Below, in pieces: positions 1-9,490 of a stretch of 64,000 nt of DNA. How positions within the stretch are numbered: the stretch's first letter is position 1; every line of letters starts with the position of its first letter. The stretch comes from Pseudomonas sp. KU43P. Its GTDB lineage: Bacteria > Pseudomonadota > Gammaproteobacteria > Pseudomonadales > Pseudomonadaceae. The notes under the pieces are model-generated. The model searched no databases. It was not told the origin of the DNA and saw only the letters and a program-made list of their open reading frames with translations. The stretch is taken from assembly GCF_033095865.1 (NCBI RefSeq), contig NZ_AP019365.1, positions 130,001 to 194,000 of the forward strand, in the 5' to 3' direction. The position numbers were made by a program, and so were the translations under genes.

Positions 1-530
<530 letters not shown>

Positions 531-666
531 TATAACACCCAAGCAATTTGCTGACGCAGATTGCGGTGGTGAAGACGAAACGAACCGAAAGTTCGCAAGC
601 AACATCACAAATATCGCATATCCGAATTCGCTGGGCTGTCCATCTGGACATTCTGGCAACAGAATT

Positions 667-783
667 TCTTGACGACCATAGAGCATTGGAACCACCTGAT
701 CCCATCCCGAACTCAGCAGTGAAACGATGCATCGCCGATGGTAGTGTGGGGTTTCCCCATGTGAGAGTAGGTCATCGTCAAGA
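667..783 (+). rRNA. rrf: 5S ribosomal RNA, copy 1
   Basis: This is a 117-base 5S rRNA. Its ends pair to form helix I (tcttgacgacc at the start with ggtcatcgtcaaga at the end), and the internal tract cccatcccgaactcag is the conserved 5S core. It lies about 136 bases after the 23S end in the same rrn operon. It is identical to the second copy 225 bases downstream. Confidence 0.96.
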
Positions 784-791
784 TTCATTTC

Positions 792-830
792 GCAAAACCC
801 CTATCTGCGCGAGCAGGTAGGGGTTTTGTC
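792..830 (+). terminator. Intrinsic terminator after 5S copy 1
   Basis: A 15-pair stem (aaaacccctatctgc against gcaggtaggggtttt, one G-U pair) with a short loop is followed by gtcttt. It would end the rrn transcript after the first 5S, so some readthrough is needed to reach the second 5S unless that copy has its own promoter. Confidence 0.85.
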
Positions 831-891
831 TTTAAGTAGAAGCCATAGAGATTCGCAGGCACGTCCAACGGACGGGCCAGCACACAGAATT

Positions 892-1008
892 TCTTGACGA
901 CCATAGAGCATTGGAACCACCTGATCCCATCCCGAACTCAGCAGTGAAACGATGCATCGCCGATGGTAGTGTGGGGTTTCCCCATGTGAGAGTAGGTCAT
1001 CGTCAAGA
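892..1008 (+). rRNA. rrf: 5S ribosomal RNA, copy 2
   Basis: This is a second, base-for-base identical 5S gene. The duplicated unit includes about nine bases upstream (acagaattt) and a few downstream (ttca). Beyond that the flanks differ, which marks the ends of the duplication. The 108 bases between the two copies hold the first terminator and no other gene I can see. Confidence 0.96.
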
Positions 1009-1016
1009 TTCAAACC

Positions 1017-1055
1017 CCAAAGCCCCTGTCTGCACCGCAGACAGGGGCTTTGTCT
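1017..1055 (+). terminator. Intrinsic terminator after 5S copy 2
   Basis: The stem aaagcccctgtctgc / gcagacaggggcttt is followed by gtctttt. It is a different hairpin from the one after copy 1, so each 5S has its own terminator. The receptor gene converges on it from the other strand. Confidence 0.87.
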
Positions 1056-1152
1056 TTTCTGGATAAGGCATAGCAACCTTAGCCCCTCAAGCACCAGAAA
1101 CGAGAAAGCCAGCCCCTGGAATCAGGCGCTGGCTTCACTACGCAATCATCTG

Positions 1153-3639
1153 TCAGAACTGATAGCTGACTGTGGCGCTGACATTGCGCTCTTCACCCAT
1201 GTAGCAGTAATTGAGGCTGGCACATGAGGTGATATAGCTCTCGTTGGTGAGGTTGTTGGCATTCAGACGTATGTCCGCGCCCTTGAGGCCAACTTTGCCC
1301 AGGTCGTAGCCAAGTGAGGCGTCGAGCAGGGTATAGGAGGGCACCTTCATGCTGTTTTCCGCATCCACCCAGCTGTAGCCCACATATCGTACACCGCCAC
1401 CCAGACGCAGGCCGTCAAGTGGCCCTTGGCGGAAGTTGTAGTCAGCCCACAGTGAGTACATCTGCTTTGGGGCCTGGGTTGGCGAATTGCCTTTGTTGTC
1501 GAGCTGGTCGGACACCAGGCTCGGCATTGACTTGGAATACTCGATATCGGTGAAGGTGTATCCACCCAGGAGCTTGAGGTTGTCCGTCACCTGCACATGG
1601 GCCTCCAACTCCAGGCCTTGCGATCGTACTTCGCCAACCGGGCGATAGAAGTCTTCGTTCGGCTGCTTGGACGCCAGGTTCTCCTGCTCGATGCGAAACA
1701 CCGACGCTGTGAACAAGTTGTCGCTGCCAGGCGGTTGGTACTTGATGCCCGCTTCCCATTGGGTGCCTTCGGTTGGTGCCAACGGGCGGCCGTCCTGATC
1801 GGACACTGTATTGGGGTTGAACGATTCCGAGTAGCTCACATAGGGCGCTAAACCATTCTCGAACAAGTAGAGCACGCCGGCGCGGGTGGTGAATTTCGTG
1901 CGGTCATCGCTGGCGTTGGTGTCGCTGTCGCGATTCTCTTCCGAAACCTTCACCCAGTCCTGACGCAGGCCCAACGAGAAGCGCCACTGGTCCAGTTCGA
2001 CCAGGTCCTGCAGGTACACTCCGGTTTGCTGCAAACGACGTTGGTAGCGGTTTTCACCGAGTACCTGAAGATTGCCATTGCCGTACTGCGGGTTAGCGGC
2101 ATCAAGTGGGTCGACGGTGCCGTACCGCCAGGCTACATCGGCCTTGCGCCGCTGATAGTCGGTGCCCAGCAAAAGCGTGTGTTTGGCCGCGCCAGTGAAG
2201 AACTCTGCCTGCAGCATGTTATCGATGATGTAGGAGTGCAGGCGCTCGTCACCGCCGGTGTAGGCGCGATTAAGGATATTGCTGTCGGCATCCGCCCAAC
2301 CTGCCGAGTAGACCTGATCCATCGATACGTCAGAGTCCTGGTAACGGAAATTCTGCCGCGCTGTGAAGACGTCGTTGAAGCGGTGTTCGAACTGGTAACT
2401 GAACGACTGCTGGGTACGCTCGTAGTTGTCGATGCCCGGCTCACCCTCGAAAAAGTGATCGGACAAGCGCAGGCCGTTTCGCTTGTGCAGCATGCCGTCG
2501 GCGGGGTTGCCGCCGTGGTAGCCACCGTTGGGGTCGTGCTGCAGGTAAGCTTGCAAGGTCAGCGACGTGTTCTCGGTGAAGTCGATACTGAGGGCTGGCG
2601 CGATGGCGTAGCGTTCTTCCTTGTTATGATCGAACTGTGTGTCCGAGGCATCTGCCAGGCCCGTCAGCCGATAGGCAAGACGCTTGTCGTCATCCACAGG
2701 GCCGCTGAGGTCGAACCCCATTGCGCGCTGCCCCTGTGTGCCCACAGTAGCCTGTACCTGGTGATAAGCCTCGAACATTGGCTTCTTGGTCGTCAGTGCC
2801 ACCAGCCCACCCGGTGAGCTACGGCCGTAGAGCACCGAGGAAGGGCCCTTCAGAATGTCGATACGCTCAAGGAAATACGGATCGACCTGCATGGTGCTGT
2901 AGGTGCCGTTGTCACCCATCGATTTCAGGCCATCGACGTAGATGTTGTCCACCGAGCCATCATTGAAACCGCGCATGGCAACATAGTCATAGCGATGCGT
3001 TGCGCCGTAAGGGTTGGTTAGCACACCGGGCGTGTAACGCATGGCCTGGGCAACGGTTTGCGAACCCTGATCATCGATTTGCTGCCGTGTCACCACGGAC
3101 ACCGATTGCGAGGTTTCCACCAGCGGCATGCTGGTCTTGGTAGCGACCTGGCTGTGGGTGGCGTTGTAACCATCCATGCTGCCCAGCGCGTTGCCCAATG
3201 TGAAGCCGCGCACATCAGTATCGGGCAGCGACAGTGCTGCGTGTTCCGGCTGGGTGCGCAGTACATAGTTGCGACCGTCCTGGCTGACGGCCTCCAGGCC
3301 TGTGCCATTGAGCAAGTGGTGCAACGCCTGATCGTTCGAGTATTGGCCCTGCAGCCCGTTGGACTTCAGCTCCCCGGTCATCTGCGGGGTGCTCGACAGG
3401 GTGATCCCCGCCTGGCGAGCGAACTGGATCAGCACATCATTCAACGGGCCTGCTGCGATCGTATAGTGCTGGCTAATTTGAACAGGCTCATCGGCCAGTG
3501 CCAGCGTTGGCGTGCCGACCATGCCAAGGGCTGTACCGAACAGGGCGGCACGTACGGCCTTGCGCAGTTTTACTGAATTCAAGACAGGTCGAAAATCATT
3601 CTCAATGGCAAGGTGTGCTGAAGGCGTAGCGATGGGCAT
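1153..3639 (-). CDS. TonB-dependent siderophore receptor with N-terminal signalling (STN) domain
   Basis: An 828-residue outer-membrane receptor for a ferric siderophore. A long n-region and signal peptide end near ALA-DEPVQ (about residue 50). A secretin/TonB STN domain (about 57-107) follows, typical of receptors that signal to a FecR/ECF pair, then the plug (about 155-265, with a MRGF motif and the phrase RIDILKGPSSVLYG) and a 22-strand-type barrel ending in a C-terminal Phe (VSYQF). The FecR and sigma genes lie just upstream on the same strand, so it is probably induced by its own siderophore. As I recall P. putida KT2440, the equivalent gene beside lapG is the ferrioxamine receptor foxA; the ligand here is inferred from that position only. 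No strong ribosome site precedes the chosen ATG. Confidence 0.92.
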   Translation of the reverse strand: MPIATPSAHLAIENDFRPVLNSVKLRKAVRAALFGTALGMVGTPTLALADEPVQISQHYTIAAGPLNDVLIQFARQAGITLSSTPQMTGELKSNGLQGQYSNDQALHHLLNGTGLEAVSQDGRNYVLRTQPEHAALSLPDTDVRGFTLGNALGSMDGYNATHSQVATKTSMPLVETSQSVSVVTRQQIDDQGSQTVAQAMRYTPGVLTNPYGATHRYDYVAMRGFNDGSVDNIYVDGLKSMGDNGTYSTMQVDPYFLERIDILKGPSSVLYGRSSPGGLVALTTKKPMFEAYHQVQATVGTQGQRAMGFDLSGPVDDDKRLAYRLTGLADASDTQFDHNKEERYAIAPALSIDFTENTSLTLQAYLQHDPNGGYHGGNPADGMLHKRNGLRLSDHFFEGEPGIDNYERTQQSFSYQFEHRFNDVFTARQNFRYQDSDVSMDQVYSAGWADADSNILNRAYTGGDERLHSYIIDNMLQAEFFTGAAKHTLLLGTDYQRRKADVAWRYGTVDPLDAANPQYGNGNLQVLGENRYQRRLQQTGVYLQDLVELDQWRFSLGLRQDWVKVSEENRDSDTNASDDRTKFTTRAGVLYLFENGLAPYVSYSESFNPNTVSDQDGRPLAPTEGTQWEAGIKYQPPGSDNLFTASVFRIEQENLASKQPNEDFYRPVGEVRSQGLELEAHVQVTDNLKLLGGYTFTDIEYSKSMPSLVSDQLDNKGNSPTQAPKQMYSLWADYNFRQGPLDGLRLGGGVRYVGYSWVDAENSMKVPSYTLLDASLGYDLGKVGLKGADIRLNANNLTNESYITSCASLNYCYMGEERNVSATVSYQF

Positions 3640-3735
3640 GTCGAAGTCCGTGGGGTCATTTAGGTCAGAAGGCGTTGCTTACTGTCCTAGCCGGACGTGC
3701 CCCCAAAACCCGCCAGAAATTTCTGCAGTGTTGAA

Positions 3736-4695
3736 TCAAGCCACAGGTTCCAGTCGTATCCACCAGCGCGTACGCCGCCGAAGCCGCACTGGCAAAGCCT
3801 GTGGCAGCAGTTGCAGCAGTTGATCCGGGTCCTCCAGGCGATAGACCCCCGACAAGCGCAGGTCGGCGATTTCATCACTGCAGCTGAGGTAGCCGTGCCG
3901 ATAACGGTTCACCTGAGAAAGGAAATCGGCCAGACGCATATTGCGTGTGACGATCAGCCCTTCTGTCCAGGCTCCGGCGTCCATGTCCACCTGTTCCAGG
4001 CGTTCTGCGCTCAATGCATCAACTCGCCAGTCTTGTCCGCTGCTTATCCACTGCAGCCCGGCCGATCCTGGACGTTGAAACGCGACTCTGCCTTGGCTGA
4101 CGCTGATCCTCGTGCAGTCGTCATCCTGGCGTACCACAAAGCGCCCTTCGAAGCCTTCAAGCAAGGTGTCACGCGTCTGTACCAGCAACGGGCGCCCTTG
4201 GTACGGCGTGGGGCTACAGGTCAGCATCAGTTCGCCGTGATTGAGGCGGATCATCCGCTGGTGATCGGTAAAGGCAACGTCCACAGCGCTGCGCGTATTC
4301 AGCTGAAGCAACGATCCATCTGGCAAACCGATGGTGCGAATCTCGCCAGTCGCAGTGACATAGTCCGAGACCAACCCGCTGACGCTTTCCAGATCCTGCG
4401 CGAGCCAGCTCGCGGAACCCACCAGGGCAGCACCGCCCAGCAGCTTGAGCGCCTGTCGCCGATGCAGTCGTCGCTGGCTGGTTTCCAGTGTCTGCAAGGC
4501 TACGCCAGCCCCGGGTATGGTGCGCAAGTCCAGATCCTGATGCAGGCTGATCACCCGTTGCCAGGCCTGCTCATGCTCCTGATTGGCTTTACGCCATCGA
4601 TCACACCGCTGCGACAATGCGGGATCGTCGCCGCTTTCGCGCAGGCTGAGCATCCAGTGAATGGCCTGTTTGACGGCCTTGGGGGAGGGCGTCAT
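3736..4695 (-). CDS. FecR-family anti-sigma factor / transmembrane sensor
   Basis: A 319-residue inner-membrane regulator that would relay receptor occupancy to the ECF sigma factor encoded just upstream. The N-terminal cytoplasmic part (AIHWMLSLRESG and the WRKANQEHEQAWQRV segment) is the DUF4880 anti-sigma region. One membrane segment lies near residues 83-100. The FecR domain follows (TGEIRTIGLPDGSLLQLNT), then a short C-terminal STN-like part that contacts the receptor. I start at the ATG at 4695, two bases after the sigma stop codon; an ATG at 4713 inside the sigma gene is possible but has no ribosome site. Order sigma-FecR-receptor is the usual one. Confidence 0.9.
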   Translation of the reverse strand: MTPSPKAVKQAIHWMLSLRESGDDPALSQRCDRWRKANQEHEQAWQRVISLHQDLDLRTIPGAGVALQTLETSQRRLHRRQALKLLGGAALVGSASWLAQDLESVSGLVSDYVTATGEIRTIGLPDGSLLQLNTRSAVDVAFTDHQRMIRLNHGELMLTCSPTPYQGRPLLVQTRDTLLEGFEGRFVVRQDDDCTRISVSQGRVAFQRPGSAGLQWISSGQDWRVDALSAERLEQVDMDAGAWTEGLIVTRNMRLADFLSQVNRYRHGYLSCSDEIADLRLSGVYRLEDPDQLLQLLPQALPVRLRRRTRWWIRLEPVA

Positions 4696-4696
4696 T

Positions 4697-5200
4697 TCAG
4701 CGCTCGTCTTCATAGCGCAACAGGTAGCAATGGTAGAGCGCATCGGCCACATACCGTTCGACCGAGCGCAGCGAGATGCCCATCTGCTCGGCAATGGCCT
4801 TGTGACTCAACCCCTCGCATTGGGCCAGTAGGAACGCCCGGCGTACCTTGGGCTTGAGCCCGTCGAGCATCTGCGCAATGCGTTCGAGCAGCTGAAGCAG
4901 CAATTCGCGGGCTTCGGGCGACGGAACCTGTCCATCGGGCAAGTGTGCCAAGGCTTCGAGGTAAGCCCTGTGCAGCTCTTCACGCCGCCAGTGGTCAATG
5001 ACCAGGCCGCGTGCAATGGTGCGCAGGAAAGCACGCGGCGCGTTCAGCTGCGGTTGCTCATGGCGCTGCAGCAACCGTACGAAGGTATCTTGGGCCAGGT
5101 CCGCAGCATCCGCGGCATTGCCCAGCTTGCTGCGCAGCCATGTGTTCAGCCAGCTGTGATGGTCACTGTAGAGCGTGTGCACGGAGTCATTGGAGGGCAT
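4697..5200 (-). CDS. ECF (FecI-type) RNA polymerase sigma factor
   Basis: A 167-residue sigma-70 family protein of the iron-starvation ECF group. Region 2 is visible (WLNTWLRSKLGNAADAADLA, then DTFVRLL and PRAFLRTIARGLVIDHWRR), as is region 4 (LKPKVRRAFLLAQCEGLSHK and the helix-turn-helix ISLRSVERYV). It should direct transcription of the downstream receptor gene when released by FecR. The frame stays open to 5263, but the extra N-terminal residues would be translated from a Fur box, so I start at the ATG at 5200. Confidence 0.9.
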   Translation of the reverse strand: MPSNDSVHTLYSDHHSWLNTWLRSKLGNAADAADLAQDTFVRLLQRHEQPQLNAPRAFLRTIARGLVIDHWRREELHRAYLEALAHLPDGQVPSPEARELLLQLLERIAQMLDGLKPKVRRAFLLAQCEGLSHKAIAEQMGISLRSVERYVADALYHCYLLRYEDER

Positions 5201-5217
5201 GACGAGCAATCGGCATA

Positions 5218-5236
5218 AATGATAATTAGTCTCATT
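5218..5236. promoter_or_regulatory. Fur box upstream of the ECF sigma gene
   Basis: The 19-mer aatgataattagtctcatt agrees at 16 of 19 positions with the palindromic Fur consensus built from aatgataat and its complement. It lies 18 bases upstream of the sigma start codon, so Fur-Fe(II) would block the sigma promoter in iron-rich cells. Confidence 0.82.
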
Positions 5237-5282
5237 GTTTGCCGGGGGCGGGTGAGATTGCAACCGTCATTTGCAGGGGCAG

Positions 5283-5972
5283 TCACGGCGTCAGTTGTGT
5301 ATCCAGATAATTGCGAATCACCCGAGCGCCATTGTTCAGGTGCTGCTCCAGTACCCTCACGGCCTCATCTACCCGCTTGTCGCTGGCTGCGTCCGCCAGC
5401 GCGTTGTGATCATCCTGGGTAAGCTTTCCCAGCCCCATCGACGACAGATGGAACCGCAAGAAGCGCTCTTCCTCGTTGAGTTCGTTCTCGATCAGGCGCA
5501 GTAGCTTCTGGTTGGGTGCCTTGCCATACAGAGCCATGTGGAACAGCCGGTTGAGGCGTCCGATTTCGGCATGGCGTGTTTCGTTTTCCAGCTGCTGTAT
5601 GTAACCACGGGCCCGGGCGATATCGTCGGCCTCGAGCAGGGGAATGGACTGGCGTAGTGCCTCGGACTCCAGCAACACCCGCAAGGCGTAGGTATCGACT
5701 GCGTCTTCGCCGATCAAGGGCGCCACGACTGCGCCTTTGTGCATCTCCACTTTCAGCAACGATTGCGCCTCCAGCTGGCGCAAGGCCTCGCGCACAGGCA
5801 TTCGGCTAACCCCATACAGGGTGGCGAGTTCCTGTTGGCGCACGGCGGTGCCTGGCGGCAGGCGACCATCGAGGATAGCGTTGCGCACGCGCTCTTCGAT
5901 CACGGCACGGGCCAGGTGCGCCGGCAGTTGTTCGCTGGCCAGCACGTTGCTCAGTTTGATTTTCTCGGCCAC
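5283..5972 (-). CDS. GntR-family transcriptional regulator (FadR/FCD subgroup)
   Basis: A DNA-binding regulator of about 229 residues. The N-terminal winged helix is clear (AVIEERVRNAILDGRLPPGT, then QQELATLYGVSRMPVREALR with the GntR recognition helix). The rest is an all-helical FCD ligand-binding domain. The effector and targets are unknown. The frame is open to an ATG at 6026, but I prefer the GTG at 5972 (VAEKIKLSN) because gagg lies 10 bases upstream; the extra 18 residues would be non-conserved basic sequence. It diverges from lapG across 274 bases in which I see AT-rich promoter-like sequence but no certain site. Confidence 0.85.
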   Translation of the reverse strand: MAEKIKLSNVLASEQLPAHLARAVIEERVRNAILDGRLPPGTAVRQQELATLYGVSRMPVREALRQLEAQSLLKVEMHKGAVVAPLIGEDAVDTYALRVLLESEALRQSIPLLEADDIARARGYIQQLENETRHAEIGRLNRLFHMALYGKAPNQKLLRLIENELNEEERFLRFHLSSMGLGKLTQDDHNALADAASDKRVDEAVRVLEQHLNNGARVIRNYLDTQLTP

Positions 5973-6246
5973 GCGAAGTCTGCCTCGACGACTAAAGTTG
6001 GATCCAATGACACTAGTGATAGGCAAGGGGGCTTGTCAAACCAACGCACGCAGTGGGGCGAGCGAAGCAAGACCATGGGATATGGTGGATTAAGTCACAG
6101 GGCAAAGGAAGCGCCACATAACAAGTACTAATAAGAAAGTTATAGCCCGTGGACTGTCAGCCATCTTCGTCGGCGGGTGTCATTGTCTTTTACCGTGGCA
6201 GGCCGCACCATCGCCTGACTTCGATTCGTCTGAACAGGTTTTCGCA

Positions 6247-6939
6247 GTGGCGATACCCTGGGTACTCACAACCGCGGTGCGACGTGTCGGCCTTGCTGCC
6301 CTGTTGGGCAGCTTGTTGCTGGGCGGCCTGCACGCGGATTGGGATTTTTCCGCGATCAGTCGCAAGTCCCAGGCGCTGTATGGCCAACTTGGCGCGGGCA
6401 AGGGCCGTATCGATGCCTGGCAGAACCTCATGGCCACGCAAGACCAGGGTTCGGAGCTCCAGCGGCTGCAGGTGGTGAATCTGTTCTTCAACCAGCAGTT
6501 GCGCTACGTCGAAGACATCGACCTGTGGCACGAAGTCGACTACTGGGCCACCCCCATACAGGCCCTGATCAAAGGCGCGGGCGATTGCGAGGATTATGCC
6601 ATCGCCAAGTATTTCACCCTGAGGCGGATGGGCATCCCCAGCGACAAACTGCGCATCACCTACGTCAAGGCCCTGCGCCAGAACCGCGCGCACATGGTGC
6701 TGACCTATTATTCAAACCCACAGGCACAGCCACTTGTGCTCGACAGCCTGATGGATGCGATCAAGCCGGCTAACCAACGGACCGATCTGTTGCCGGTTTA
6801 CGCGTTCAACGGCGAAGGCCTGTGGCTGACCGGCGCGACAGGCAACAAGAAAGTCGGTGACACCAAGCGCCTGTCCCGCTGGCAGGACTTGCTGAAGAAA
6901 ATGCAGGCCGAAGGGTTCCCGGCCGAACCGGTTTACTGA
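6247..6939 (+). CDS. lapG: LapG periplasmic cysteine protease (BTLCP family)
   Basis: A 230-residue calcium-dependent bacterial transglutaminase-like cysteine proteinase. In P. fluorescens and P. putida LapG cuts the N-terminal retention module of the giant adhesin LapA and frees the cell from the surface. The catalytic triad is visible: Cys114 in GAGDCEDYA, His149 in NRAHMV and Asp166 in LVLDSL; the Asp113/Glu115 pair around Cys114 fits the known calcium site. An N-terminal export signal covers about residues 10-30. The start is GTG, with acagg about 10 bases upstream. lapD follows after 10 bases, so they form an operon. Confidence 0.95.
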   Translation: MAIPWVLTTAVRRVGLAALLGSLLLGGLHADWDFSAISRKSQALYGQLGAGKGRIDAWQNLMATQDQGSELQRLQVVNLFFNQQLRYVEDIDLWHEVDYWATPIQALIKGAGDCEDYAIAKYFTLRRMGIPSDKLRITYVKALRQNRAHMVLTYYSNPQAQPLVLDSLMDAIKPANQRTDLLPVYAFNGEGLWLTGATGNKKVGDTKRLSRWQDLLKKMQAEGFPAEPVY

Positions 6940-6949
6940 GGGAGCATGA

Positions 6950-8896
6950 ATGTCACTGTTCAAACAATTGCTGTTGGCTATTTGCCTGTTCCTTGTGGTC
7001 GCGTTCGGCGGCAGTTTCATGGTCAGCCTGGAAAGCTCGCGCAGCCAGTACGTCAACCAGTTGCGCTCGCATGCCCAGGACGCGGCCACCGCGTTGGCGT
7101 TGTCGTTGACGCCGAACATCGATGACCCCGCCATGGTAGAGCTGATGGTCAGCTCGATCTTCGACAGTGGCTACTACGCGAGCATCAAGGTCATCGACCT
7201 TGGCTCGAATGCCGTCCTGGTGGAGCGCCACGCCGAGCCGGACCCCGCGGGTGTTCCGGCTTGGTTCATCCGCATGATCGGTCTGGAGGCAGCCGGTGGC
7301 GATGCCATCGTCAGTCGTGGCTGGCAGCAGGCCGCGCGGGTCGAGGTAATCAGCCACCCGATGTTCGCCATTGCCAAGCTCTGGCAGAGCGCGCTGGGCA
7401 GCCTGGGCTGGTTACTGCTTTGTGGGGTGGCGAGCGCGGTGCTCGGCGCGTTGCTGCTACGCCGTCAGCTGCGGCCTCTGGACTACATGGTCGAACAGTC
7501 CCATGCCATTGCCCGCCGTGAGTTTCTCAGCCTGCCGGAGCTGCCGCGCACGCCCGAGTTGCGCCGGGTGGTGCAGGCAATGAACCAGATGGTCGAGAAG
7601 CTCAAGGCATTGTTCTCCGAGCAGGCCGAACGCAGCGAGCGGCTGCGTAACGAGTCCTATCAGGACAGCCTGACGGGGCTGTCCAACCGGCGTTACTTCG
7701 AGATGCAGCTCAGTACTCGAGTCAGCAACCTGGAGGAAGGGCGTGCCGGTTACCTGCTGTTGCTGCGTGTTCAGGACCTCACCGGACTTAACGCTCGCCT
7801 GGGCGGCCAGCCTACCGATCAGCTGTTGCAGGCAGTAGGCGAACAACTGCGGCGTACCTGTGCCAAGTTCCCGGAAACCAAAGACCTGATTTCCCGCATT
7901 CGCGGTGGTGAATTCGCCGTGCTGGCGCCCGGCATGGTGCACGAAGAGGCGGTGCAGCTTGCTCAGGCTCTGGAGGCGACGTTGCAAACCCTGCGCGAAA
8001 CCGGCGCCACTGATGTCGATCCGGTGGCGTGTATCGGCCTTGCGCCGTTCAGCCCCGGCGATGCACCGCAAGCGTTGTTGAAACTTGCTGATGAGGCCCT
8101 GGCCCGTGCCGAGAACCAGCCGACACCGGGCTGGGTGTGCCTTGAGCAAGGTGCAGCAACGGTGGCGGGCGACAATCATCACGAATGGCATGCACGACTC
8201 GATCAGGCCTTCGTCAACGGCCAGTTCGAGTTGTATTTCCAACCGGTAGTGGATTGCCAAGCGACACAGCGTGTATTGCATTACAAGGTCATCTCGCGGC
8301 TGCACGATGCCCAGACCGAGGCATTGTCCGCCGGCCGTTTCCTGCCCTGGCTGGAGCGTTTTGGATGGATGCCGCGGCTGGATGTATTGGTATTGGAAAA
8401 AGTGCTGGCGCACCTGCATGGCCATGATCAGGTGCTGGCGCTCAACCTGTCGGCGGCAACCCTGGCCGATCCAAAGGCGCTGCAACGGATTTATGAGCTA
8501 CTGGGGCAGCACTCGGCATTGGGCGCGCGCTTGATCTTTGAAATCGGCGAGGAACAGCTGCCTGAGCAAAGCATGCTCGAGCTCCTGACCCGGCGCCTGC
8601 GCGAGCTTGGTATTGGGCTGGGGCTGCAGCGCTTCGGTGGCCGGTTCAGCATGATTGGCAATCTGGCGCACTTGGGCTTGGCCTACCTGAAGATCGACGG
8701 AAGTTATATCCGCAACATCGACCAGGAGCAGCACAAGCGCTTGTTCATAGAGGCGATCCAGCGCGCGGCGCACAGTATCGACCTGCCGCTGATTGCCGAG
8801 CGAGTCGAGACGCGGGGGGAGCTCCAGATTTTGCAGGAGATGGGTGTGGAAGGGGTTCAGGGCCAACTGATCGGTGAGCCTGCGCCCTGGCGCTGA
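6950..8896 (+). CDS. lapD: LapD inner-membrane c-di-GMP receptor controlling LapG
   Basis: A 648-residue inside-out switch protein. TM1 (about 5-27) is followed by a periplasmic LapD/MoxY domain, TM2 (about 152-170), HAMP, then degenerate GGDEF and EAL domains. RGGEF (318-322) replaces GGDEF, and KVI (446-448) stands where EAL should be, so both domains should be catalytically dead and the EAL domain serves as a c-di-GMP sensor. Trp125 in the periplasmic loop (SRGWQQ) matches the tryptophan known to grip LapG. When c-di-GMP is high LapD sequesters LapG and the adhesin stays on the cell. The adhesin and its secretion genes are not found downstream. Confidence 0.95.
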   Translation: MSLFKQLLLAICLFLVVAFGGSFMVSLESSRSQYVNQLRSHAQDAATALALSLTPNIDDPAMVELMVSSIFDSGYYASIKVIDLGSNAVLVERHAEPDPAGVPAWFIRMIGLEAAGGDAIVSRGWQQAARVEVISHPMFAIAKLWQSALGSLGWLLLCGVASAVLGALLLRRQLRPLDYMVEQSHAIARREFLSLPELPRTPELRRVVQAMNQMVEKLKALFSEQAERSERLRNESYQDSLTGLSNRRYFEMQLSTRVSNLEEGRAGYLLLLRVQDLTGLNARLGGQPTDQLLQAVGEQLRRTCAKFPETKDLISRIRGGEFAVLAPGMVHEEAVQLAQALEATLQTLRETGATDVDPVACIGLAPFSPGDAPQALLKLADEALARAENQPTPGWVCLEQGAATVAGDNHHEWHARLDQAFVNGQFELYFQPVVDCQATQRVLHYKVISRLHDAQTEALSAGRFLPWLERFGWMPRLDVLVLEKVLAHLHGHDQVLALNLSAATLADPKALQRIYELLGQHSALGARLIFEIGEEQLPEQSMLELLTRRLRELGIGLGLQRFGGRFSMIGNLAHLGLAYLKIDGSYIRNIDQEQHKRLFIEAIQRAAHSIDLPLIAERVETRGELQILQEMGVEGVQGQLIGEPAPWR

Positions 8897-8916
8897 GTTT
8901 CTTTGCAGCAGGCACT

Positions 8917-8945
8917 CTGTGTGAGCGGGCCATTCGCTCACACAG
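8917..8945. terminator. Hairpin between lapD and the convergent small gene
   Basis: A perfect 11-pair stem (ctgtgtgagcg / cgctcacacag) with a 7-base loop lies between the two convergent genes. It lacks a good T-run on either strand, so it may be a weak bidirectional terminator or an RNA 3'-end protector. Confidence 0.55.
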
Positions 8946-8964
8946 TTACGGCTGATCGGGTGAG

Positions 8965-9306
8965 TCAGATCAACCCGCCTTCCTCTTCGTCTTCGATCAA
9001 GTTGTTCAAGCTGCCCAACGCCTTTCGCGCCGTGGAGCGGCTGAGCAGCTTGGCCTGGGCGCCTGGCGGCAGATCGGTGATGCTGAACACGCCTTTGGCG
9101 GTCAGCACCTCGATCACGTCTTCAAGCACGCGGATCATGTCCAGGTCGCTCTGCTTGAGCTGCTTCAGGCTGTTTCCCACGACATCATCGGCAAACCATC
9201 GCTGTATTTCGGCATGGTCGGCCGGCAGAACCTCCGTGTATTCGGCGTAGGGCGCGACTTCCACCCGCAGCAACTGCCCTTGATCATCGCGTTGCACGTA
9301 GAACAT
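8965..9306 (-). CDS. Small conserved acidic protein ('tryptophan synthase subunit beta like')
   Basis: A 113-residue soluble protein (MFYVQRDDQGQ...). I recall such proteins in Pseudomonas genomes carrying the misleading label 'tryptophan synthase subunit beta like protein'; I see no pyridoxal-phosphate site and do not assign an enzyme activity. The C-terminus is strongly acidic (LIEDEEEGG). The start at 9306 is chosen because gagg lies 9 bases upstream; the ATG at 9315 overlaps that site and the upstream frame looks non-coding. It converges with lapD. Confidence 0.75.
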   Translation of the reverse strand: MFYVQRDDQGQLLRVEVAPYAEYTEVLPADHAEIQRWFADDVVGNSLKQLKQSDLDMIRVLEDVIEVLTAKGVFSITDLPPGAQAKLLSRSTARKALGSLNNLIEDEEEGGLI

Positions 9307-9490
9307 GGCGTCCATCCTCGTCACGTTGATTCCCTGATTGTGGGCTCTGGCGCAGCATAGGCAAACTTGTCGTATCGCGCCTGCCAATCAATTGCCGGAG
9401 TCGACGCGAGGCGCTCATAGCACGCCAAGTACGGGGGGTTTCAGGTATTCTGCGATCTTCCCTTCGTGGTGCAGCCAAAAGGATTTCACC

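Noticed and set aside
2026..2817. 263-codon plus-strand ORF within the receptor gene
   Set aside because: Antisense shadow of the TonB receptor, whose protein is clearly conserved; no ribosome site or recognisable domain.
3640..3735. ECF-type promoter before the receptor gene
   Set aside because: A gaaat and a cgtc occur on the minus strand but 21 bases apart, too far for the usual iron-starvation sigma promoter.
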